Position numbers and translations under genes: made by a program. Of a DNA stretch of 64,000 nucleotides, positions 26,701 through 38,700 are shown piece after piece. The notes beneath the pieces are model-generated. The model saw only the letters and a list, made by a program, of their open reading frames with translations, did not search any database and was not told where the DNA came from. The first letter of the stretch is position 1; each line of letters opens with the position of its first letter. This stretch comes from Patiria pectinifera (taxonomy: Eukaryota; Echinodermata; Asteroidea; Valvatida; Asterinidae), in contig CM057144.1 of assembly GCA_029964075.1 (NCBI GenBank), positions 5,851,281-5,915,280 of the forward strand, read 5' to 3'.

Positions 26701-29700
26701 ATACTTCTGTTGGTTTTCTTCCTAGGTCCAGTGCCCTGCCTTCATCCATGCCAATAGTGCCCTGTTGTGTAGCTGGTCTGATTTCCTGGATGCTGAGTCG
26801 GGCATTGGCCACTACCGTATGTCTGTTGGCACAGCACAGGGTCTTGATGATGTCTTCCTATCCGGTGACCTGCCTGGGCATCTTTCTCACTACAGCATCA
26901 AAGGTTGGTTATTCAACAAAGTGGATGTTAGGCCGCATCTGAATTACTCGGCTACGGCTGGGAATAACACACTATAAATAGTGGCTTCAGTTGCTTCCAT
27001 AGGCATGTGCATTAGTGCTGGCCATAGACCATGTAATTTGGATGCGGCTTTAGTCTGCATTCAGAATAGAATTTTAGTCTTATTATGTGAAATCATTAAT
27101 AGTGCTTATATCAGTATTTAACAAACAGGCAGCTTGGCAGGATGTGCTTGTACCGGCTACATACTCTGCACATAAACAATGGATTCTTTGGTTGTATTTA
27201 CAATTTGTGTGTGTTGGGGGACGGAACATCAGGTGACATTGGCAATATGTGCAACAGTTCCTCCCAGTGGTCTTGCCAACTCTCCATTTGTAACTGCAAA
27301 GGGGGTATGTGCATGCATGGGCGTCACAATCCTGGGGGGGGGGGGGGGGGAAGAGGGACATGTCCCCCCCCCCCTTTTTGAAGGATGGGGGACACAATAT
27401 CAAATGGTCCCCCCAGATTTTTGAACTCGTGTGTCGCATTTACAAGGGCCCTATTATATACAATGTATCTTTTGCAGAAAATATTGGTTCAAGTGGTAAG
27501 AAATCGCCTCAGATCACACCACAGAGCATCTAGAATCCTAAATTTTCAGAGCCCTTAAACGGGCCCCGAATCCCACGCTTTTATCTCGGAATATAAAAGC
27601 TGATTCAATGACTTCAATCACGAAAATAATGTTTAAATTATTATCTTTTGTTAAGAAAATATTGGTTAAAGTGGTCAGAAATTGCCTCAGATCGCACCAC
27701 AGAGCATCTAGAATCCATTTTTTTCGGGGCCCACCTATAGCTCAGAATAGCTGATTCAATGACTCCAACCCTCAAATGACTCCAACTCCAACCCTCGAAT
27801 GACTCCAACCCCGTAAGGGCTTCGCGCTCGCATTAGTTATGATCAAGATATGTCCCCCCCCCCTTTTGGAAGCGATTGATACCCCTGTGTGCATGGAGTC
27901 AATAAAGTAGTAAGGGTAAGAATATCTATGAGAAATAAGGTAAATGGATATTTAGCTCTTCAGCAAACATTCTATACTAGCCATGCATGCACACTTCAAA
28001 CTAAAATCCTAGTACTGTTGTCAGTAATAGACTCCATGCATGAAAAAATTGATGGTGATGTGTGGTCTCCTCTCCAATGAACGATGGCACAATTCTGTAA
28101 ACACTAAATTTTACTTTCGAATGTGTACAAACTTGTTGGCTGTTTGTGTGAGCACCTTGGGTGTGTTCACGTGAACAACACAAACTTTGCCAACTATTCC
28201 CTGTTGGCTATGGGGCAAAAAGATTGCAAACATTCACAACATTTGCTTGATTGGAATGCACCCCTGGTGAAAGGCTGTCAAGAATCTGTCAAATTCTGTC
28301 TTTGTCGCCATTGAGGAGGTAGTTTAAAATGAAGAGTTTATCATTCCAAAATGCGACGTATCCATTTGAAAAGGTGCACCAGTTTGCACGGTTATGAAAT
28401 AATAAAGACAGTATAAAACTTATAAGATTTTAGGCTTTGCATGGTGGAGTGTTGAAAAAGGTTTGGTTTGCGGTAACACCGTGTGGTAACAATTCCTGTC
28501 GCTTAGTAGATTTAGTTCTGATAAGAACAGTTCTGCTTAGTTCTGAAAAGATTTTGTCCTGCTTATTATCTACTTTGGCTAAGTAAGTTGGAAGGCGGTG
28601 GGACTTCTCGCAATTATCTTCACTGAGGCTGAGTGAGATAAGTTTGGTCTTTAAACGTTTCGACTAGCCTGCTCTAGTCATCTCCTGACGATGAGTAGAG
28701 CAGGCTCCTGACAATGACTAGGGAGTAGGCTAGATGAAACATTGAGACCAAACTTATCTCACTCAGCCTCAGTGAAGATAATTGCAGGAAGTCCCACTGC
28801 CTTCCAACCTACTTAGCGAAAGTAGATAATACGACAAATTCTTTTCAGAACTACGCTGTTCTTATCAGAACTAAATCTACTATAGCGACAGGAGTTACAC
28901 ATGGTGTTACCGCAAACCGATACTAGTATAAACCTGTTTCTGATCTTCATTTTTTCACTTTATTGTATTCTTAAGTTTTCTTTAAGTGTATAACAGCCGT
29001 CGAAATTGCTTTTGGGCAGCCAAGAGAGAGCAGGATTCTAAAAGGAAAAAAAATGGCATATATCGTAATTTGGAAATAAACTAAATACCAGAAAGTAACT
29101 GCAGAAATGCAACTTTGTTCTTTGCAGATCTGACACTTATTCACAATAAAGTCTACTATGTCACGGTGGAGGCCTTCAATGCTGTCAACCAAAGCACAAT
29201 GGCATTCTCTGGTCCTATTGAGATTGATGATACACCTCCATCATACGGCCTTGTAGTGGAGCTGTCTGGCGTGTACAGCTACAATTTCAGTGATCCTATT
29301 GACCTGCCAGATTGGGCCTGCACAAACGATGAGGAATGCTTGAGCTTGGACGGAGAGTGTCTGGAATCGATTACCCAGCTGCAGATCCTGTGGCAGCCGT
29401 TCACCGACGAAGACACCAAGATCACCAAGTATGAGGTTGCCTTGGGCACCACACCAGGAGAGTCTCAGATCAAACCTTTCTACGAGGTGTCCAAGGACCA
29501 GACTTCGGAGCTCATTACCAACATTGATCTAAGTAGCATTCGTAGAGTCTATGCTACAGTAAGAGGCTACAACGAAGCCGGCCTGACCAGCACTGCCGTG
29601 TCCAATGGCATCTATGTGAGCCGGTTCAGTGCTGGACTTCAACCTCTCCGACCATTCCAAGTCAAAGATGGAATCACCGATGTAGACTTGGAAGACTCAG

Positions 29701-32700
29701 ACTTCCAGACCTCACTGCATGAGATGAGTGCATCCTGGGATTTCAGCGGGGATCCGTGTCCAATGAAGAAGTACGAGTGGGCCATCTATAGAATCGATGA
29801 GCAAGAAATTCAGCCACTGACTGATGTTGGAGGTAATACAAAAGTATATTCATATTCAATCACTTCCAGGAAAAATTTTCTTTTGATTTTTGCTTAAAGT
29901 AAAGACTATTAAATCTGCGAAACGCAATAAGAATAGGAAGTACCACTCTTACATGTATGTTAAACAAGTTGAGGTGCTCAGACATTTGTTTAATTAACCC
30001 CGTTTGTCAAAAGAGCACTGAATGCACACACAGCCAATAAAACCATCTGGCCTGTGTTTATCTTCGGTTTAAGTGGCATTTAGGCTATACCCCTGGGTAG
30101 AGGAAGAGGCAAGTGGGGGTGAAGTGGCTTGCCCAAGGACACAATGCATGGTCAGTAGATGGATTTGACCCCCTGACCCTCTGATCATGAGTCACAAACC
30201 CTAACCACTAGGCCACATTCCTCCAACATGATCCCTCTCAGTGATAGCTTCTAAGTTTTTCTGCATTTTCATTTTTTTCTGACTGTTATAAACCATACTA
30301 TAGTCTACAAAAAAATATACAGGCAAAATCTTAATCTCTGCATACATTTTGTGACATTTGTTATGGATAAAATATTGTAATGTATGTGTTTAGATATATA
30401 TGTTTAGATTGCCACTTCTTGTTGATCTAAGAGATGCTCTTAGTTGGCATACCTATGATGATTGCTAACCCCGTGCAATTTGTCAATGTCATAAACCCAG
30501 TCAAGAATGTTTCTGTGTAACTCGACGAGTTAACTCAATTAGTTAACTACTGGCACTCTTTGACTTTCTTTCATCAAAACAGAGCTGACATCAGACTCCA
30601 ATACAGACGTCAAAATGGTAGATGATGAGACCTACTACTCCGTCGTGCGGGCTACCAACGCCCTGGGCCTGGCCGTCACGGTCCGATCTGATGGAATCAC
30701 TGTCAAGCGTGATCCCTTGATACCTGGCCAGGTCTATGATGGCCTCCTGGTGGGCTTTGATCTGACTTACCAGAAGGAGACTGATAGCATATCGGCAAGC
30801 TGGAAGGGCTTTGGAGAGGGGACACAACCCAAGGAATCCGTGGAGCATACAGGTTTGTTGACCAGGCTTGTCTTTCAAAGAGTGAAATCAATCCCTTAAT
30901 AAACCCTTCTAACAATCGGGGTGCTCCATTTTGGGGTACAGTTTTGCTAAGTTTTCAATTTCTCCATTATTATTGAAAAGTATTCTTTCACATGTTCCAA
31001 AGTTATATAAAAAATTGCCTGGAACAATCCCCCTCAACCTGAGTGTTTTACTGACAGAGAAAAACACCAGGCCAGCAACAATCCCATTTGCTTTGTGTGT
31101 AAGTTTGGAAATTATTTTACATTAGTGCCAGCGTGTAAAGTGGCATATGCCATAGGTGATCATTCAAAAAGCCATGCTTGGGTGATCATTCGAAAAGCCA
31201 TGCTTGAAATACTTTCAAAACCAGGTTGACGGTGCTTTATGCCTTTGTCACATAATTCTTTATAAATTGTATAGCCGAAGTTAAATCTTGTAGCCCAATA
31301 CCTAATTCCACTTCTTAATGTGTCATCACAGTGACTTCATTTAGCCTGAACAAAATATTCAACAAAACTATTCAACATTATAGCTCAACCAAATATATTA
31401 AAAATGATGGGGACTCATACCTGACCATTGTTTTGTGCTTATCATTGCTGAAGCATACTAACATCTCTCTGCTGTTCCCAACATTAGGCAATGAAGAAGT
31501 TGCCAAAGACCAAACCACCCAGCAAACTGTGGATTACTACGAGGCAGCCGTTGGTACCGACCGTCGCTACCCCAAGACCAGAGACAACGTGGTGCCCTTC
31601 ACCAACGTCGGTCAGAACACAACGGTCACCTTCAGAAATCTTGACCTCAAAGCCCTCGACTCTACATACTACGTGACGGTCAGGGGACACAGCGCTAGTT
31701 TCTCCACGGCAGAGGTGACATCAACTGGGATCAACGTTGGTGTGGACAGCAAAGTCATCGGTAAATATCAACTCTGTTGCTGTGTTTCCAATGACCCCAT
31801 CAATTAGCTGTTGAGATTGTACATACAGGGTGGTTAAAAAAAGGACACCCACATTTGACACCAAATTTCACCTATTTTTAAAATTTATTTTTAACTGTCG
31901 ATTAGTAGCTATTAAAGTACTGACCTGGAAGCAAATGTGACGCAAAAATCGTTCCATTTGCACATTTTGTTGTTGAGTTATGGTAATTTGAACATTTCAC
32001 ATGCGAAACCTGTTTGTCCACGGAGGTTTACATGTACTCCCAACACAGAATGCACCAATGCATGCTTGAACATTATCATTTGAAAAAAAACGCGCTAACA
32101 AGAAGCCCATCTTAACATTTGAAAGGGCATGACATTTGATTGTTATGTTAATGTTATGCAACAATGAACTTAAGCCGACAGCTCATTGAGTAGATGATCT
32201 TAACACTGACATGAATAATTGGACAGCTTCAATAAAAGTTACCTGGGCAAAATATATTTTGGTGGGAAGTTTTTTTAATATTTATGAACTACAAAAACGT
32301 CAAATTTACATAGAATAATCCGTGGACAAGACTGACTTGTATTCAAATTAGCATAATATCACTATTTTTGCGACTTTTACTGAGCTTTTTTCCACCATGC
32401 ATGGTTAAAGGCCTATACTTACCACTTTAATGTGAAAAAAATATTTAAAATAAGTTCATCAAGTAGGTGAAAATTGCTGTCAAAAGTGGGTGTCCTTTTT
32501 TTTCGAACCACCCTCTATTGGGTCGAAGACTGCTTCCCAAGGAAACTGATGTTTATAAGTTTTCAGAAATTTCCACTGATTTATACAATGCGTAAAACTT
32601 TGTATTCTTTGGTTAGGAATTTATTCTGTCTGCATTGGCATTATTAACTCAATGTCATATTTTGTTGTTGTTGTTTTGCCACCTATAGTGACTGAGGTTG

Positions 32701-35700
32701 AAATCCCAGACTTCGTGAATTCCCTGTCTGAAGTGGAGCTCCAGTGGGGCAAATTTGAGTCCACCTTCCCCATCCTGCTCTATTACGTCGGCCTGGGCAA
32801 ACCCTCCCCTTCCTCCATCCCGCCTGAAGACATGGACTGCCTGGATATGCTGTTGGGGACGGCGCAGTCCCAGGCTACCTTCAGTGAGAAGCCCATGCAT
32901 TTTGTGGGCAAAGACACCTTTGTGGATGTCAAGGGCCTGAATCTGACACAGGAAGGATCCTACTATGTCACTGTTGTGGGTGAGTGATGAACAGTCCTAT
33001 TGCAAAAGCAATCTAAAACTGGCAAATTTTACTGTTGGACACACTTGAAATATGACGTGCAACATAAAAATGTATTAGAATTTTTAAACTGTGCTGGATA
33101 TTCAAAAAATTTGGTTGCCTAATGACAAAATTATTCAAACACAAAAACATTACAAAATGCGTCCACTTGTGGATGATACTTTTGAACATTTCTCTTTCAA
33201 GTTGTAATCAGTGCCAAGTACTGCAGATATGTGCCCATGCAGTAACCTGATTGTGACATTATTACCCATTTCTGTACTTTCAGGGATGAATGAAGCAGGT
33301 CAGTGTAACTCCTCTACCAGTCACTTCTCTGTGGATATCACTCCACCCGTTGAGGGTCGACTACGTGCCGGACCGTTCTATGACATGGTGAGTGCTTGTC
33401 CGAACAGTGTAAGTCTCTTTTATATTTTTGTGTGAGAAAAATTTATATTTTCACACCTTAACCAATTGCCTTTAAAAGTGAAGAAGTTTCATAGCTCACT
33501 TCTGATGGAGTTTACACAAACTGTTTGAGTTTTCTTTATTTGAAATGGTTTATTTAAAAACTGCATTGTCATTGACCAAAAGTGTGATTTTGTGCTGAGT
33601 ATGAAACAGCTGTTATGCGTTCACACACTGCAAATACTTGCTTAGTTGTTACAAACTCACATTTCTTTTTGGATTCACACCTCATATGTATCACCTCTCA
33701 TATGGGTGAGCAGTTCGTGCCAGGATGTAATAACTTGGCAATTTGCATTTGCAACAAGACTGAACCAGACCGTACATGTATTTGCAGTACAAATAATTGC
33801 TGTGACTGCGTTCGTCTTTGCTTTTGTGTTGAGTACAGACCTTGTAAACTCCTCTACCAGTTGTTTCTCCACTGATCCAAACACTGCCATTTAGGGTTGG
33901 CTGTGTGCTGGCTCAGTCTTCTATTCACATTGTACACACATCATAGCATTGTAACTCCTCCATTTCTTTCACTCCCTGCAGCCTGTGACATACACAGACA
34001 GCATTGAGTCAATCCCATCGGTATGGCTGTGTGCTGGACCAGTCTTCTACTCACATTGTCCACTTATCAGAGCATTGTAACTCCTCCATTTCTGTCACTC
34101 CCTGCAGCCTGTGACATACACGGACAGTATCGACTCAATCCCATCGGTATGGCTGTGTGCTGGACCAGTCTTCCACTCACATTGTTCACTCATCAGAGCA
34201 TTGTAACTCCTCCATTTCTGTCACTCCCTGCAGCCTGTGACATACACGGACAGCATCGAGTCAATCCCATTGGTATGGCTGTGTGCTGGACCAGTCTTCT
34301 ACTCACATTGAACACTCATCAGAGCATTGTAACTCCTCCATTTCTTTTTACTCCTTGCAGCCTGTGACATACACGGACAGCATTGAGTCAATCCCATTGG
34401 TATGGGAGGATTTCAGGGATGAGGAGAGTGGAATCAAATCATTCAACATACGTCTCGCGCAAGCTGCGTCATGTGACGTCGAGGACGACAACAGCCTGAC
34501 ACCAGTACCCGGCCAGGACTGGCTAGTACTCGGCCCGGATATTGGAGATTTTACATATGTGGAGTTGAACCTACAAGTAAGAAGTTTGAGAAATAGTGAA
34601 GCATTAACAATACTAGTGACCATATCCCTTGCTTTGCTACACTCTCCAAAACACTTCAATATTTGCACATTTGCTTGTAAAGTCAACAGCCTGTCAGAGT
34701 GCAACCATTAGGTAGCACATAGAACAGCTAGAGGCTGATTTCATTATGCTGCTGAAACGTTAGCAGAGAAATTGTCTTAACTTTTATTAGGAAAAATGTG
34801 TAAACCTTAAAAGGAACCTCACCTCCTAGACATGCTGATTATTTTGTGGAGTGAGATTTGTATTTTTGAGTCTCCTAGGAAGACAATTTTAGCAATGCCA
34901 TACAATTATTTCACCTCGTGAAACGGAAAATTCTGGATTTTACCTTGTGATGATATTCCTCCCATTCCACTCTGAGCCACTCAATATTTGTATAATACCC
35001 ACCCCATGAAACAGTTCTCGCTACACTACTGAACAGTTCTGTACTGGGATTTAATGTGTGTTTTTTTAATTTGGATCTTGGACAACATATTTTTGCATAT
35101 CTGTTATTAAAATTGTTATGTTTTCTGTAAAAAAGTATATAGGATATATTTTATACTGAGTTAAAGCAACATATTGAATGTAAATCACTATTTTTACTCC
35201 GTTTAAATCAACTTCTAAATCTGCTTTTCTTTTCCAGATGACCCATCCTTACTTTGTCCAGTTGTTAGCCGTCAACCAGGCAGGAGATAGTATCCAGACC
35301 CAAGTGGGACCCATCTTTGTTGACTCGTCTGAGCCGACTGCAGGACTGGTGGTAGATGGGATGGACTTCAAGATGGACATCACTGACAGCGGAGACAGAA
35401 CCCAAGTTGCTGGTAAATGGAAATATTGAAGGGATTATTGAAATATGGAGGGGGTTATTTAAGTAAAAGAGAGGTTGAAACTAATATAAAATAAATCCAT
35501 AATTAAAATCTGTAATTCACATTTTGACTTGACTTTGACAGGCACAATCCTACACTTGCCCAACCCAGAGGGCCCACCCTGTCCACTGAGAGACATTCCC
35601 TTCACTGATTCACAGTGGTCAGCGATGGACTTCAAGGGACTCTGGAGCATGAACAGGGACAAGTGGGACCTGGAGTACCAGTCACAACAGGTAAAGTCAA

Positions 35701-38700
35701 ATCAAGTCTTCGTGAGCCAATATGACACATCAGGCCGACGTTTATATCCGGTTTTAGTGGAATCAAACAACTGAGAATATTTCTATTCACCCTGGATGGG
35801 ATGCTAGTCCCTCGCAAGTTACTCCCCAGCTAATGCCGGTACCCCATGATGAAGAAAGGTGAGTGGAAGTGAAGTGGCTTGCCCAAGGACACAACGTAAT
35901 ATGGCCAGCAGCTGCATGTGAACCCCTGACCCTCTGACAAGGGCGGATCCAGGGGGGCCAAAGGGGGCCATGGCCCCCCCAAAACGAAAACAATTTTTTT
36001 TTATTTTTTATGTGACATCGCAAAAAGGCAGGCAATGAGTACACCACCATCTTTTCCTCAAAAAGATTCGGTTAAAGTGGTCAGAAATTGCCTCAGATCG
36101 CACCACAGAGCATCTAGAATCCAAAAATTTACCCCACGCCGTAATTTTTTTGACCCACTTTTTTGGGGCACCAAAATTTTTTTTTGCCCCCCCCCAAAAT
36201 TGTGTTCTGGATCCGCCCTTGCCCTCTGATCGTGTGTCACCAACCCTAACTACAAGGCCACACTCCCCCTCCAGTCACAACAGATAGGCTGACAAAATTG
36301 TCTTGGAAATCTTTTCACCATCTTTTGCAAACAAAAGGCACTGCAAAAGACGTACCAAATATTTCATGCTAACAGCTGATAAATAACTGTTGGTGTAGTT
36401 TAGTATATCAACGTTATTGTTGTTTAGGTAGGTAGGTAGGCATCCTTCTCTTTCTAGAGCTGATGGTCCATGTTGTGACTTCACTGTAGTGTTGAGGCAG
36501 CGTCCCCTGTGACTGTGGAGGCCAAGCCCATGTTTTTTAATGATGCAGAAATTGTGCAAAATTCAGGACAACAGTAAAGAAATTTCTTATTACCAAAAGA
36601 TGATTTGAGAGTTTACTTTTGCGGCATATTCCTGGCCATTTTGGTGGATGGTTCTGTGCTTAATTCACATTTTCCCCCTTTTTTTGGTGATTTGATAACC
36701 CAGATCTTTGCATCCGAGGAGAGTTTGACAGTGAAGATGGAGCGAGACACCCAAGGGCCTCGTATGCTGTCTGGAGCATACGTCACCAATGCACAGATTG
36801 TCAGGAGCTCAGAATATGAGGTCAGTCCTCTACTCACTAGATCAAGTGTAACAAAATAAAATACATATCATTGTTGAATCGTGTCTTCGATACTGTAATG
36901 TCATTGGTCTAGAACGGCCATGTGTCCAGTCCAGAAAAATGACTATTTAGTCCATATACACTGCACTGCAAATCAATTACCTCATGAGCACTGCGTTGCA
37001 TACATTACCTCACAAACTGCGCGTAAATTACCTCTGTATTGCACGAACGTGTAGGGCCTGCCCGCGTAACTCTCAACTGATAACTGCAACCGCTAATAGT
37101 CTCATGTTTGGCAGGAAAGCTCGCAGCTATCGAATGTTACACTAAGGTGATTTATTTTTTGCTTACCATTTTTTTTCCAGTGCGTTCTCTGGAGTGACTT
37201 TAATTCATCCGTTGATTTACCTTTATGTCTAACCAGTTACTTCTATCTGCCAATTACTGTCTCTTGATGTCTCAGAGATATTTCGACCCCCAAAAAATCT
37301 GTCCAATAATATCTCTCTGGTTATTCGTTTTCAATGAAAATCATGTAGTGATGTCTATTCAGTGATTTTTATCCAGAAAGTTGAGATCATAAAGTATTTT
37401 TCAGGGAAATCCATGAATAGTTTGCAAAATTTTCAAATGGATTTAAAACTTGGGTTTTGAACAATTGATATTTAGGGGGAGGGGGGTTGATAATTATGTT
37501 GGTGAAGGGATAACCCAAAAATAAAAGTTTATACAAGGTAGCTATATTTACCTCCATATTGAAAAACAAAATTGTTTAATAAGAATAGTGTCTTTTGGAT
37601 TTCAAATTGCTATTTTGTCATTTGGATTTCTAGTTTGACTTGAAAGCTGCCTCTCCTCACCTGCACAGTGTGACCAGCATTCTATTCTGGGATGGCCCGG
37701 ATGGAGTCATCGGGGAATATGACTTTGGTGGACGGGAGAACTGGCAAGAAGGGATATGTCAGTGCTGCTTTGTCAAGCCTCTCAACCAGGTTAGTACAAA
37801 ATTGATATGTCAGAGAACTTGTTGAGTTTTGTTATTTTTGTATATCGCTTGTCATCTACAGTTGATTTAATGAAGAGAACAATATGCTGCATTTGATTTG
37901 GAATATTGTAATAAGTCAACAGTCTCTTTGTGGTCTGTGTGGATTTCAGTGAGATGTGAGATATCACTTTGAAAACTGAAAATATATAACTTGATTCAGA
38001 TTTTCTCTAATCTGTGATTTAAAAACAAACTCATGAGCCCCGTAAAGGTTGTGGCAGCAGTGGGCAGCTAAAACTCTGTGGAGCCGACTTCGCTCAACGT
38101 ATTCTGCTTGTATTTCAATCACAATGGGGCCTTGTCTTATTCACTTGCATTGATATTTAAAGTAGGCAGAAGAGCTTTGATCGTCAGCTCGTAATAAAGG
38201 CTTGGACAATCCACAATCACATCCATCAAAGCGCAGTTTCACCTCTTTGCAAAGCCGCATAACAACCCAAAACAACTTGCACTGAAAATGAAATTATGGT
38301 TTCTTCTTAGGCCAAAAAAAAATACTTGGTCTCTGGTCAGACCAAAGTTCCGAAATTGACCCGGGGAAGCGGCCTTTTTTTTTCTTTTCTTTTTGCCCTT
38401 TTTTTTCTTCAAGCTTGGATTGTACAGACAAGGTGGGGTGCTATTTTTTTTGGGGGGGGGGGGGGGTTGATATCCTCGTGTACATTGGTGTCCTCCATAA
38501 TTTGACTTGGTGCTCTCGATCATTTGCCTTGGTGCAATTTCCCATTCGATGGTGCTCTTTGATAAAAAAAAAAAGAGGAGGTGCGGCAATAGAGGGCGCT
38601 GTTGAAGCTACCGCGGAACCTTTTGGGAAAAAAAAAGATTGACGCACATGATTAAAATCGACGCGTGCGCTGACCAGAGACCAACTTATTTTTTGTTGGC

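Noticed and set aside
27230-27304. Calling the GTGACATTGGCA segment a regular exon
   Set aside because: Exons 19 and 20 already join in phase; inserting this segment breaks the frame and it lacks a phase-1 start.
33982-34360. Treating the three upstream copies of the exon 25 start as full exons
   Set aside because: Read-through meets a stop codon soon after each fragment; only the fourth copy continues into the exon.
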